In this document: piece by piece, positions 1-11,332 of the stretch
Layout: the number at the start of each line of letters is the position of its first letter
Position numbering within the stretch: position 1 is the first letter of the stretch
From: Takakia lepidozioides
Taxonomy: Eukaryota; Streptophyta; Takakiopsida; Takakiales; Takakiaceae
Direction: 5' to 3'
Assembly (NCBI GenBank): GCA_030704615.1
Contig: CM060731.1
Span: 28,520,001 to 28,584,000, forward strand
Length of the DNA: 64,000 bases
Position numbers and translations under genes: made by a program
Notes under the pieces: generated by a model
The model's input: the letters and a program-made list of their open reading frames with translations, nothing else
The model's database searches: none
What the model was told of the DNA's origin: nothing

Positions 1-2010
1 GATATCATTGGGCCTTTTGGTGAGGACGAGCCCTCTATAAAGAGTGCTGCAATTTGAAAACCAACAGAGAATTGTGGGCGAGGTACTATCAGCTCCGGAA
101 AGATATCAATCAGCTTGTTAGGTCTCAGAAGAAATTATACTGGGATAAGTTATACAGTGAAATAAACTCAAACCACCATGGTGGTAATGACAAGAAATTA
201 TGGTTGGCCCTTCAACGTTTGTACAAGCCTAAAAACGGTCAACAAGTACAAGCGCTGAAGACTACTAAAGGTGCACTGGTGACTTCATCGGTTGACATTG
301 TCAAAACCTTTGAAAATCACTACAGTATCCTTGGCAGAACTTCTAGGTCTAACAGTGAGGGGTCTTCTGCTGAATGGAGGGACACAGTTGGAAAAATTGT
401 TCCTATGATTCAAAACAGCCCTGATGAACTGGAGTATATTTCAATGGCTCATAACGCTCCCATTAGTTCTTCTGAGATTGTGGAAGCAATTGAACATTTA
501 AATGGATATAAAGCTGGTGGACCTGATGGTATTGTCAACGAGCTTATCAAGCACGGTGGCGATCCCATGATAGAGGCCCTAGTTCTCCTCTTTAACCTTA
601 TCTGGAAAACTGAAATGATCCCCTTTCGCTGGCGACAGGGGGTCATTGTCAGTCTATACAAGAAGGGTGACAGAGAAGAACCGGGGAACTACCGTGGCAT
701 CACACTCAGGAGTTGATTAATTGCGCGAAGAGATACTTTGATCTTTGGGGGCTAGAGGCTAATGTCAGCAAATGTGCAGTGGTAGCATTCAATGACAGAG
801 GAGAGGGAGGAAGTGATCTTAAGTGGCAGTGGGGTAGCCAAGAGATCCCGGTCCTCCCTTCCTACACTTATCTGGGCGTTGAGTTTTCCTCCAATTGTAA
901 TTGGGATGCACATATCCGGAAAGTTGTTCGAACTGGCAAGGGCAAAGCTCTGGGGCTCACTAAATTTTTCCACTGCAGAGGGGTCATCTCTGAGGTTAAG
1001 AAAACCATGCTTTGTCGCGTTATTAGACCTGCCTTGGAGTACGGATCTGCTATATGGGTTGATAACTCCAACCAGGCTAAGTCTCTAGAATCCATTCAAG
1101 TGGGGGTGCTTAAGGAGTGTATGTCAGCATGCTCCAAAACAGCCAATGTGGCTGTTCGGGGTGAGTTTGGCATTCCATCCTTAAGCTCCCGACGAGATGA
1201 ATTCAAGGTCAGATGGTGGGGTCAGCTGCAACATATGCCCAACACCAGATATCCTAAGTTGATTGACTCTATATCTTGGAAACAGGACCGCCCTGTCAAA
1301 CAGGCTAAGTCCTGGCAGAAGAGAGTAGAAAAGATTCTCAAGGACCTGGACCTGGATCCGCAAGTCTTGACCCTGCTGGATAAATCTACCTTAGAGGCTG
1401 TAGTGTCTGAGGCCATGTCTGTTGCCATGAGATTGTCTGATGAAAATGAAGTTAGGCAGAGAACTTCCCTGAACTTTGTTTCCAGTCAGTGACATGGGGG
1501 TGGACATCTTGGATGACCTCAAGGGTCTACCCACTCTCGGCACTAGACTGAAATTTAAACTCAGGGCAGGAAGCCTACCTTTGAACAGCAAACAGAAGCA
1601 GAGAGGAAAGGGAGAGTGCAATTGCCCGTTGTGTGGGCAATCTGAAGACAGTATTCATTTTCTGATACGCTGTCCGAGTTCTCTCACCAAAGAGAGGCTC
1701 TCTTCAATTCTATCAAGGGAATTGTGCCTGTACCCTTGTTTACCAACTTTGAAAGTCTCGAGGCTGAGCCAAAAGCCCAGGCCCTCCTGAGGCCTAGTTT
1801 TTGGGCAAATCACACACAACATATTGATGCTTGTGTGAAGGGTTTTCTAGAGGATATCTGGAAAACCCGGATTAATTCCTTATACGATGGTAAGTCTTAC
1901 TACCAACGTCAGCCCTGTTCCTTTTGTTCCCACTGAAACTGGGCGCGGGGTCAATGGCCACAAGGCTACGGCAAAAAACGTCTTATGAGTACAATCTCAT
2001 CCTTATCATC
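1..2010 (+). mobile_element. LINE retrotransposon, internally deleted (copy A)
   Basis: Degraded non-LTR retrotransposon; its 5' part lies outside the window. Frame 54-716 carries the linker before the reverse transcriptase and the first RT motifs (GGPDGIVNELIKHG, then VSLYKKGD and NYRGITL). At about 712 it jumps to sequence that normally follows the catalytic palm (LINCAKRYF at 717 onward), so the YADD-type active site is missing. 713-1492 continues the C-terminal region, followed by a frameshift to 1476-1790 with a Cys/His knuckle (C-x2-C-x7-H-x4-C), then another frameshift to 1724-1936. Bases 1-30 equal the endonuclease segment at 62069-62098 but are joined directly to the linker, a second deletion. 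The 3' tail to about 2010 is recognised because the same sequence recurs near 28.78 kb. It cannot make an active RT. Confidence 0.85.
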
Positions 2011-2419
2011 CCTCGCCTTTTGGAAAATTCCAGCCATAATTGAAGGGCAATTGGTTGTTGTACTTAAGTGCACGAATGTTCCCCTTTCTGTTGGAATGAG
2101 CCGCACGTCCTTTCCATGCTGACATACCCTTTCTTCTTCCTGCAGGATCCTTTGCCCAGCCCTGTTATTTCTATCATTTGTGCCATCCTCTTGGCGTTTC
2201 CACAGCCTCCTCTCATTGCCAGTGAAGTGTTTCTTTCTCTTCCCTTTGTCTTTAAAGACACTCCAACTGTTAGCTGCAGTACCCTTCGCTGATTTCTTAT
2301 TGCCTTTGACCTCATGTATGTTTTCAATCATGTTTGAAGGGTGATCACTTGCTGCCATATGCATGACTGTGTCCTTGACTGCTTCTCTTGTCTCAGTATG
2401 ATGTTTAATTGTTGTCATG

Positions 2420-3032
2420 TCAGGCTGTGCTCAGCTGCACCGTGGTGTCTTCAAATGGATCAATTTTTCAGACACGGTCTTGCCAACTGAATGATGCAGG
2501 TTCACTTGGGAGAGTGCACTCCCCCTTTCCTCTCTGCTTCTGTTTCATGTTCAAAGGTAGGCTTCCTTCCCTGAGTTTAAATTTCAGTCTAGTGCCGAGA
2601 GTGGGTGGACCCTTGAGGTCATCCAAGATGTCCTCCCCCATGTCACTGACTAGAAACAAGTTCAGGGAAGTTTTATGTCTAACTTCATTTCCATCAAACA
2701 ATCTCATGGCAATAGACATGGCTTTGGACACTACAGCCTCTAAGTCTGATTTATCCAGCAGGGTCAAGACTTGCGGATCCAGGTCCAGGTCCTTGAGAAT
2801 CTCTTCTACTCTGGCCTTGGGAAAACACCTTTTGATCTCAGTCCAGAAAGTGGTCAGAGGTACCAATATCAGTTCTGTCGATCAACACATTGGCACACTG
2901 GGGGAACAAATTTTTGTCCATTATGATATAGTCCACAATGGAACGTTCCCCAGTTTGGGATTTCTCACGAGTCCACTGCACTTGGTCACCTCTTGTCTTG
3001 TTAATCAAGGTCAAAAGCTGAAGCTCTTCCAT
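2420..3032 (-). mobile_element. LINE retrotransposon, endonuclease joined to C-terminus (copy B)
   Basis: Same LINE family as 1-2010, opposite strand. Reading leftward from 3032, the end of the AP-endonuclease domain appears (GERSIVDYIIMD, then GTSDHFL), and after WTEIKRCFPKA it passes directly into the C-terminal segment (ILKDLDLDPQVLTLLDK, 2468-2866). The whole RT domain is absent. The junction lies near 2815 and there is a frame change near 2850. The sequence between this copy and copy A (about 2010-2420) has a Lys/Arg-rich minus-strand frame that I do not recognise. The element is non-autonomous and dead. Confidence 0.8.
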
Positions 3033-3034
3033 GG

Positions 3035-4722
3035 GTGTTGGGTGATGAGGTTGCTACATTGAATCATGTGTTATTGGTCTACCATTCATTTTCAGTGGAC
3101 AAGCATGGACTTCGGGAATGTGATATCAAAAGAGAAGATCGACAGAATTGGGGAGCAGCTCAACGACTGGCATCTCGGAAGGTGCAAGCTTGTTTGAGGG
3201 AGTTACAATCAACTGTGAATCATCGAAGAGAGAGGACCAAAGGTACTGAAATTTACCTATACATCATTTCATGCTACATCGATATTTTTTTGTCTCCTCA
3301 CATGTCATTGTGTGAGAGGGTACAATCTGCTGCGAAGGTATCATTTTTTTTCAGATTGTGGAAGTTGTGGCTATTCCAGCACGAGGTGTATAATCTGAAA
3401 TCCTTCTTCATTAGCAGGGAAACATACTTGGATTTACAAATTTCATGCCACTACATCAAATTGTTCAAGGATAAGTTTAATCATGTGCAAGTTCCTTTGA
3501 GCCTTGTTGGTTCAGATGTGTGTGAAATATTCTTCAGCAAAGTGGGAGGTATGTCACGGAATGAGAGGACATATGACGGGTGTGATTTGATTGAGAGTGC
3601 GGGAGCATTAACACGCATATCCGAGTTCGAGGCGAATCCAAAATGACCCAAGTTCTCAAGAGCTCACAAGAAACAAGAACACATATGGTCTTCTTTGGAG
3701 AAGAAGCCAGGTATCCCCCTTGCTGATTTGTCCGACTTTTCTACTGTCCAATCGGATGATTGCATTGTGGAGGCTTTGAAAACTGGATTTCTAGAAGCGC
3801 AACTTTTATGCCATAAACTTGGGATGAAACCAAACAAAGCAACAAACTTGGATTGGTGGAATGAGCCATGGACAATTGAGAGACAAATGGAGGTCGAGCT
3901 ATTCAAAAGCATGGAAGAAGAGGGTGATGATGTCAATGCCATAGATTCTATTTGTCCTCTTAATGCAGACACACATATTCAAAATGAGGTCGTGGAAGAT
4001 GAATTGGTGTGCGGGCCTTCGAATTCAATGGAGGATGTTTTGAGCCAACCTTTGGATGATCATGCGGAAGAGGTACTTGTTCAAAGTGAATTGAGACATA
4101 CTCTGGATGCTGTCATTGATGAGTTTGAACAAGAGAAAGATGGATCGAAGGCAGTGGTTCCATTTGTCAAAGTAGACGGGAAGACCATATTCAAAAGTAC
4201 TTTGGTTAGCCAACTCAATGGCAACCCTACTCTATCCAAGGATAGATTGACACGAGTAAGAAGTGCATCGATGTTGTTTTGCCGAGAAACAAACCAACTA
4301 CCAGCAACAAAGCCACGAGCTTGGGATTGGGTTCGGATTGTGCTGTATTTTTTGTTGATGGGGAGACTGCGATCCAAACTACAAACATGAAAGGTAGACC
4401 AGGGAAAACCTGCAGAGGAGCAACCAAAGGCACTTGGTATTTGGGCAGGGTTCAAAGAATGCGGAAGAAAATCAATAAGCAGTTTGTAGAATGTAGGGAT
4501 TCTGTTGATTTATTGGAGCGTCCTTCTCATATGGAGATTGGGTTAGCATGGTACCAAAAAATTCGAGGAGGGGTCTATACGTACGATTTGACGGATAACA
4601 TGATGGTTGATTTGGATTCCATTATCGCGTTAGCATGTTTAAAGTACAATGTCAAGTCAAACACATATGTTCTTGATGCAAATGACCGAAAAGTCTTTGA
4701 CAACTTTATCAAAGGCAAATAA
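3035..4722 (+). pseudogene. Transposon-like protein of unknown family, broken by a TGA and a frameshift
   Basis: Frame 3035-3645 ends in a TGA at 3643-3645, but the same frame continues at once with KFSRAHKKQEHIWSSLE and runs to 4390. A +1 shift near 4300 leads to 4722. Together about 560 codons. Recognisable islands are VPLSLVGSDVCEIFFSKVGG (about residues 155-175) and, after the stop, SRAHKKQEHIW; this combination recalls large uncharacterised, repeat-associated proteins found in several eukaryotes, but I cannot name the family. The middle is acidic (two Glu/Asp-rich stretches). No start is convincing: the frame begins immediately at the edge of the LINE copy, so the 5' part was probably lost or displaced. 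Interpretation: a recently decayed mobile-element gene. An intron hiding the stop is less likely because the flanking sequence matches the expected protein continuously. Confidence 0.6.
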
Positions 4723-4799
4723 TTTTTTTAATTAATTTGTTAGATTTTATTATGTTTTAAATGAATAAATTCGATATAATATAAAAACATACATATACA

Positions 4800-4975
4800 T
4801 ATTGGAGGGTTATTTTTAATGATGAAAAATGAGAATATACATACAGAAGGGGGTACTTTTCGAAAATTGTAAATTTTTGTATATTTACAGGAGGGGATTT
4901 TATAATCTTCAAAAAGTATGTACAGAGGGGGTATAAATTATCCAAGGACCCGTATACAGGGGGTTTTTTTATTAG
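4800..4975 (+). repeat. Spaced G-run motif block, left partner of an inverted pair
   Basis: AT-rich DNA with four similar motifs about 40-60 bases apart, each of the type TACAGnGGGGG (at about 4843, 4888, 4920 and 4955). The complementary motifs (ACCCCCTCCTGT and ACCCCCCTCTGT) occur at 7700-7805 in opposite orientation, so the two blocks may be the arms of one element enclosing the zinc-finger ORF. No coding content. Confidence 0.45.
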
Positions 4976-5029
4976 GCGACGAACGCACGTGATACGCACA
5001 GTTTATAAAGAGTGCACCCCCCGGGGTCT

Positions 5030-5770
5030 CTTCTGATATCAGTCAGCTGGACTGTCACAAAGTCAGTCTACTATGGCGCAAGTCTGTTTGCGCTGGGTCT
5101 GTTGAGCCGTCATTATGATCAGTCTGCTGGACCTATTAATGCAACGACGGCGGGAAGGGGCGCCAGTGATTTCGTGTCGTGTCCGAACTCGGACAGAAAG
5201 TGCGGTTTACGGTTTACGGTTTACTCCCGTATCACCTGGCCGCCTAGGGGATACTTTGTCTTTTGGGATATTAGCCTGTTAGAAATCAGTCTGTTGTCGC
5301 GCAAATTACTCTGCGCCAGTCTCTTCGTCAGTCTGTTGAACCTTCCGTCTGCTGGCTTGTCCGTGCAGTGGCATACGAGTCTGTTGTTGCGCAAGTTTGT
5401 TTGCAGTGGGTCTGTTCGGCCGTTATGTCATTAGGTTTAAGTCTGCTGGACGTAATAAATGCAGCGACAACGGTAAGGAGGCCCAGTCACGTCGCAGCAC
5501 GTCATCAGACTCCACACCAGACTCCGCACTCGCCTTAGTCTCTTCGTCAGTCCGCTTAACCTCAGTCGTCAGTCTGTCCTTGAGGTGGCATATGAGTCTG
5601 TTGTCGAGGGTACTGGGTCTGTTCGGCCATCTTTGTCATCAGGAGTAAGTCTGCTAGACTTAATGAATGCGATGACGGTAGACTGACGATAATCCCACTC
5701 ATCCAGTCTGCTGGACTATCTGTGCAGTGGCATACCGCCAGCACGTGTGAGGGGTCTGCAACTATTTAAT
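5030..5770 (+). repeat. AGTCTGCTG-rich degenerate repeat (left flank)
   Basis: GC-richer stretch with many copies of AGTCTGCTG, AGTCTGTTG and GGTCTGTT at irregular spacing, together with repeated longer phrases (for example GGTCTGTTCGGCCGT near 5408 and GGTCTGTTCGGCCAT near 5618). The same word continues at 7150-7560, 8270-8400, 17310-17660 and, in reverse complement, 18370-18900 and 20290-20880. No gene is evident here. Confidence 0.65.
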
Positions 5771-6149
5771 GCGATGGCGGCCAAAAAGTGGCGCCAGTGA
5801 AATCTCGCCACGTCATTCCGCGCATGTAGGGTTATACATGTTCTCCACTTCCCGCTGGACTTCTTTCGCACTGTTTCGTTTAGGGCCCGTCCACCTCCCA
5901 TTTGTGCGAGCCTGCTTTCCTTTGTGCGTGTTAGCTTTTCGAGGCGCGGACAGTCGCGTGAGCACCGAATCTTCGCAACAACCGTCGCCTTCGCAACAAC
6001 CGTCGCCTCCGCAACACGCCCGGTGAGCTTTCCTCTTTGTGCTTTGTGCTTTGGTTTCTTTCCATTCTCTTTTCCGCTCTTCTCTGCTTTCTAATTCTTA
6101 GTCTGTCTGTCGCTCATTGCCGCTGCATCTCTTGTCTGATTCTGCAGCC

Positions 6150-7157
6150 ATGGAGGATGCTTGTGCAAAGGGTTGAGCAAACTGGTTGCATTTCATGCAC
6201 AAGTCCAGGGTAAAGGAGCGAAGGTACTGGTACTCACCTGAGGAGTATGATGCGAAAATAGTCAAAGCATTCTTAGACCTCTGCGCAATCAAGCCTGCAG
6301 ACTCCAACTGGCAGAAGGATAAGCTCCATTGTCCCTTCTGTAGTGAAATTATCAAGGACAAAGTGCAGCTAAATCGCCATTGTGTTGACATGGGTTGCAA
6401 AAACAAGCGTTATATCCCACCTAGCTTCAAGCCGTGGCCAGTTCAAAGTTCAATGAGGGTGGTGAATGCGGCCACTGCCAGACTCTGTGGCGCAAACCCA
6501 AAGGCCCGCACTTTGGCGGAAGTGCGCGCACGGTATGGGGTGGGTTCTACTGTTTCAATGCAAGATGTGCATGACCTGACATTGCCATCACCTGTGGCTC
6601 CCAGAAAAAGGAAACTTAGTGATGGGGCCCAGAAGAAGGAAAGAGAAAAGGCTGCAAGGTCTGCTCGGGAGGCGAGGGCAAAATCTCAACAGCAGACTCG
6701 TCCCCAAGGCAGTCAGGAAGTGTCACGGGCTATGCCAGGGAGACGGTCTATGCAGCAGACGTAGACCATCAGTACTTCGAGTGAGAGTCAGTCTGCTGAG
6801 CCGTCTACAGACATCATTCGAAATGATGAATTCGTAGGTCTGGGAGGTGTCTCATCTCCCGTCGACATTGTCTTGTCTGACCAGTCGAGGGTTCACGTGG
6901 ACGAATTCCAGTCGAAAGAGACTACCAGTGGAGTCTGTCCTGGCACATTGCGCCTCATACCATTTGGGCTTCTCCCATCGGTGTGCCCACCAATGGACGA
7001 TCCAGACTTCTTCCGTTTTTTCTACAGTTTCACCCAGTCCGGACAGCTCAGCAGAACCATCCGAGCAGCGGGGGAAAAATGGTTGAGCTCCCTTGAAGAT
7101 GAGGAGGACGTCTGTGTCGACGAGGAGGAGGAGGTAATGCCCAGTCTGTCCCCATAG
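6150..7157 (+). pseudogene. C2HC zinc-finger protein, mobile-element type, two in-frame stops
   Basis: A frame of 336 codons begins with ATG at 6150 and ends with TAG at 7155, interrupted only by TGA at 6174 and TAG at 6762. After the first stop it reads a basic region, then a zinc-finger-like CPFC-x12-H-x5-C (about residues 59-80), a Lys/Arg-rich stretch around residue 160 (RKRKLSDGAQKKEREKAARS, a possible nuclear signal), and an acidic C-terminus. A plausible 5' UTR intron precedes it: donor at 6022 (GTGAGC), acceptor at 6147-6149 after a pyrimidine tract. The AGTCTGCTG word lies inside the frame near 6796 and encodes Gln-Ser-Ala. I infer a decayed transposon gene, since BED/C2H2 fingers are common there, but the family is unknown. 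Read-through or an alternative intron cannot be excluded. Confidence 0.5.
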
Positions 7158-7600
7158 TTGGTAGTTGTTGCGTCAGTCTGCTGCCTCCCCTCCTGCAGTC
7201 CACTGTGCGCAGGTGTCTGTTGTCATAGAGTCTGCTGGTTCAGTCTACTATACGTGCGCAGGTGTCTCTTGTCGTTGAGTCTACTCGTGAGTCTGCTGGA
7301 GTGCGCTGGTTCCTTTGTTCTGTGCCACAATGCTCGTGAGTCTGCTTGTGAGTATGCTCGTAGTTAGTAGTCTACCTGCTTGGTCTGCTGTGTCAGTCTG
7401 CTTGTGGACTTGCAGGTCAGTCCCATGCTTGTGGACTTGCTGGTCAGTCCCCTGCTTGTGGACTTGCTCGTCAATCCCTGGAGTCCGCTGGTTCCTTTGT
7501 TCTGTGCCACGATGCTGGTGAGTCTGCTGGTGAGTCTGCTGCTAGTGAGTCCGATGCTGAGTTTTTGGGTTTTCTGTCATCTACTAGGATGAACGAGCCA
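7150..7600 (+). repeat. AGTCTGCTGG-rich minisatellite
   Basis: Dense run of AGTCTGCTGG, AGTCTGCTCGTG and GTGGACTTGC phrases. A ~30-base unit built on GTGGACTTGCTGGTCAGTCC repeats three times between about 7400 and 7480. The phrase GCTGGTTCCTTTGTTCTGTG appears at 7308 and 7489, about 181 bases apart, so a larger duplication is also present. No coding role is supported. Confidence 0.6.
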
Positions 7601-7689
7601 GTATTCGGGAGGCCTTGTGTGCTTGGCGGACGGTGAGCTCCGACCCTCCCGGGATGCATCGCGGCGGAATCGCCATTCTTACCACTACA

Positions 7690-7860
7690 CTATCCCTAAA
7701 AACTCAACAACCCCCTCCTGTAAAATTATATTTAAGGTGTTTTAAACCCCCCTCTGTATGTATAATGTTGTACATAGGGGGGTTTAAAATACCCCCTCCT
7801 GTGCACGCACGTGGCTGGTACATTTGAGGAGTGCACCCCCCGGGCCGTTTCCCTCCCAGG
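7690..7860 (-). repeat. Spaced C-run block, right partner of the inverted pair
   Basis: Contains ACCCCCTCCTGT, ACCCCCCTCTGT and a short foldback around 7752-7790 with complementary C- and G-runs. It matches the block at 4800-4975 in inverted orientation. Just beyond it, GAGTGCACCCCCCGGG (about 7837) repeats exactly the 16 bases found at about 5011. These pairs may mark the ends of the element that carries the zinc-finger ORF. Confidence 0.45.
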
Positions 7861-8560
7861 CAATTCCACAACCCGCCAATGTTGCTCACGTTGGCTCCAC
7901 AACCGGAAATGTGGCTTACTTACAATGCCAACAGATGCACGGATTAGTTCAACGCATGCGACCCGTGAGGCTGCCAATACAGGTCCTGCAAGTGTGAACA
8001 AGCCTGCAGACATAGTCGTATTGCGAAGCAGGACCGCATCACTTCGTCAGTCTGCTGAATCGAACCCGGCCACAGTAGTCGCCGAATCCCTGGGCACAAG
8101 TAGAGCGAAGAAACGGACTGTCGTGGAGCAGACTCAGGAAGTTTGGGAGGGTCCTGTTGCCAAGTAACCTGCGAAGAAAGACAAGTCCGCTGTCTTCATG
8201 AACAAGCACCGCAAAATGGCATTGGATACGGACAAGGAAGTGGTTCTTCAGCGACAAATGCACCAGTGCGTAGTCCTCCCAGTCTGCTGAGTCTGGTCAC
8301 TCCAGTCTGCTCAGAAGTGTGAGTCTGCTCAGTCTGCTCGGTCTGGTGAGTTTGGCAAATCTGCTCAGTCCGCTCGGTATGGGCAGTCTGTTGAATGGAG
8401 TCAGTCCGCTCAGACCGTTGCGTACATGGGTTTTCACGCAAGGTCGTGGTCTGTGTGCAGGTTGGGTTCTCGTTTTGCCGCAGCCGGCAATTGCATGGTT
8501 CACTTTTATGAAGGCAACCCCCGGTATGAGTGCTCCATCGGGGGGGGTGCTATTCCGTGA
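7811..8560 (+). pseudogene. Unrecognised frame rich in Ser-Ala-Gln, stops at 8165 and 8288
   Basis: One reading frame stays open over about 250 codons apart from TAA at 8165 and TGA at 8288. The middle reads LRQSAESNPATVV and later a Lys-rich part; 8300-8410 is a low-complexity Ser-Ala-Gln-Ser-Ala-Arg stretch generated by the AGTCTGCTC word, followed by a Cys-containing segment ending at 8558. No credible ATG start is seen. It looks like the N-terminal half of a mobile-element protein similar in style to those at 6150 and 15400, but I cannot assign a function. Confidence 0.3.
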
Positions 8561-8665
8561 GCCCGGAGGCGTGAGCCTGTGAGCCCAGGAAACCGTGAGC
8601 CCAGCACAGGCTCACGCCACGTCAGCATGCATACAGGGCCTATTTCCGCGGGTGTCACCTATTAC
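8540..8665. repeat. GTGAGCC / GGCTCAC inverted cluster
   Basis: Several GTGAGCCC and GGCTCACG words in both orientations within 100 bases, beginning just after GTGCTCCATCGGG. A similar cluster (GTGAGCTCAGCTC, GGCTCACG, then GCTCCATCGGG) lies at about 16945-17045. The pair may be related ends of one element spanning the satellite. Confidence 0.35.
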
Positions 8666-8764
8666 CGCGGGTTGAACAGCCATTTCCCGGGAATGCAGAC
8701 TGGATGTATTACATCCTTTGTATCCATTGCATCCATCTAGACGTTATCAAAGACTTTCCTTCAT

Positions 8765-8930
8765 ATAAAGAATTAATCCATGTTTTCCAGATATCCTCTA
8801 GAAATCCCTTCACACAAGCATCAATCTGCTGTGTGTAATTTGCCCAAAAACTAGGCCTCAGGAGGGCCTGGGCTTTTGGCTCAGCCTCGAGACTGTCGGG
8901 AGCTTAAGGACGGAAAGCCAAACTCTGCAT
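8765..8930 (-). mobile_element. LINE fragment (same family, C-terminal piece)
   Basis: Reverse complement of copy A from about 1860 down to 1770 (CCAGATATCC, then ACTAGGCCTCAGGAGGGCCT), then a jump to sequence equivalent to about 1190-1165 (GGGAGCTTAAGGA, then GCCAAACTC). It is therefore an internally deleted 3' fragment. Confidence 0.75.
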
Positions 8931-9950
8931 TGGAATGTGGGTACGTCGTGAGGAGGTGCACACTGACATCATCTAAAGCGGATCCCTGCGAAATCTTTTC
9001 TTACTCACCACCTTTGTGAACATGCCAAGTATGTGCGGGAGCATCATGGATGCTCACCAGATTTGAGAATGCCTGAACGATCTTTGATCACGTGGACTTC
9101 ACCTCGATGGATTCACCAAGCATTCTTCTAGCAGGAATGGTTTGGAGACAAGCGAGCAAATGATGCGAGAATGCTGTACACGAACCAAAGTCGATTGTTT
9201 GTTTTTGAAATGCACTCAAGCCTGTGAGGTCCACAAAACTCTAAATAGATTGAAGGAACAATCCGGGCAGTCCATGCAACCCCCATCTCCAATAATAGTT
9301 TGTTCCCATGAAGTTGCATCCCACGCACACATTGCAAACAGGACAACAAGGACACACAACCATCCCATTTCAAATTTGGCCCCGAATAAAACCAAAAGAA
9401 AACTTCATATCAAGTGTCACAGTCATCAGAATCACTCTCGACCTCCTGTGCTATGTCATCCACAAAGATTCTGGCCCCAACACCACGTCTTCTACCACGG
9501 CCGTCAATGGGCGGACAGCGAGTGCCATGAATGGACATGCTTGTTGCGAGTGCCTCCGCATAGACAGGTTGCACGTAAGACCGAGGAAGACTTGAAAGAA
9601 GTCCAAATAGGTGTGATAGCCCACCTATCTGCCCTTGTGCCTCCTTCCCCTACCCCTTCCTTTCCCCACACCACCAACAACATCTTTTCCCTTTGCCTTT
9701 CAACCTCTACCCGGGGTATCGTGAGCGGGAGGCTCCTTCTCTGCAAGAGTCCTCAAATTTCTATCATGAATGTCGAGGTCGGCTGCTGCGGCGGTGGCTG
9801 CTATACGCTCATTCTCTCTCCTCAAAGACACATCCTGAGCTGGGGTCTCAGAAGGAGGGCAATCCAAATACCATGGGAGTTTTGACAACTATGGGAGTTT
9901 TGAGCATGCATACTGGCCCTGTTAGGCCCAATTTCACATAGAAAAACAAG
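8931..9950. other. No gene recognised
   Basis: Frames up to 247 codons exist on the plus strand (9142-9885), but the composition is irregular, there are no recognisable motifs and both strands are equally open. I see no promoter, repeat or RNA gene. The right edge contains a short direct repeat ACTATGGGAGTTTTGA before the satellite begins. Confidence 0.4.
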
Positions 9951-9954
9951 CACG

Positions 9955-11285
9955 AAGGGGGCTCAAAACAGTGTGCGTTGCCGCACACTGTTTGAGCTTC
10001 CAATAAAGATTGGATTCAACCTGCCAAAGTGGCCCCAGGAGACCGATTTTCACATCAAAATCAATCACATAAGGAAGCTCAAACAGTGTGCGTTGCCGCA
10101 CACTGTTTGAGCTTGCAATAAGGTGTGATTTTAATATGGCATAGTGGCCATAAGTGACCAATTTGAAATAAAAGAAAAGGCAGTGAAGGGGGCTCAAACA
10201 GTGTGCGTCCGCGCACACTGTTTGAGCTTCCATTTTGGAGTCGAATGAACTTGCCAGACTAGCCGTAGGTGCACAATTTCCATATCCATAAACAAGCAAA
10301 TCAGGGGGGCTCAAACCGTGTGCGTTGACGCACACCGTTTGGGCTGCCAGGTAAGTCTGAATTGAACCTGACAGAGATGACCTTTGTGGTCGATTCTAAA
10401 ATGCCAGCTGCCAGGTAAGTGTGCATTGACGCTCAAAGAGATGCCCTATGTGGCCGATTTTCAGATAAAAAAAACAATGACATGGTGGGCTGTTGTGCGT
10501 TGACGCACACTGTTTGAGCTGCCAGGTAAGTCTGGATTGAACCTCAAATACATGCCCTATGTGGCCGATTTTCACATGAAAAAAACAATGACAAGTTGGG
10601 CTCAAACAATGTGCGTTGACGCACACTATTTGAGCTGCCACGTAAGTGTGCATTGACGCTCAAAGAGATGCCATATGTAGCCGATTTTCAGATTGAAAAA
10701 ATAATGACATGGTGGACTCGAACAGTGTGCGTTGACTCACACTACTGGAGCTGCCACGTAAGTGTGCATTAAAGCTCAAAGAGATGCCCTCTGTGGCTAA
10801 TTTATTAAATAAATAATAAATAATTAAAAAAAACAAAAAAAAAACATGGTTGGCTGGAACAGTGTGCGTTGACGCACACTATTTGAGCTGCCAGGTAAGT
10901 CTGCATTGAACCTCAAATACATGCCATATGTGGCCAATTTTCACATGAAAAAAAACAATGACAAGTTGGGCTCAAACAGTGTGCGTTGACGCACACTATT
11001 TGAGCTGCCAGGTAAGTGTGCATTGACGCTCAAAGAGATGCCCTATGTGGCCGATTTTCAAATAAAAAAAACAATGACATGGTGGGCTGTTGTGCGTTGA
11101 CGCACACTGTTTGAGCTGCCACGTAAGTGTGCATTGAAGCTCAAAGAGATGCCATATGTGGCCGATTTTCAGATTAAAAAAATAATGACATGGTGGACAC
11201 GAACAGTGTGCGTTGACGCACACTGCTGGAGCTGCCACGTAAGTGTGCATTAAAGCTCAAAGAGATGCCCTATATGGCCGATTTT

Positions 11286-11332
<47 letters not shown>

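Noticed and set aside
9142-9885. 247-codon plus-strand frame
   Set aside because: No motifs, Pro/His/Ser-rich by composition, no credible start context and open antisense frames; likely chance.
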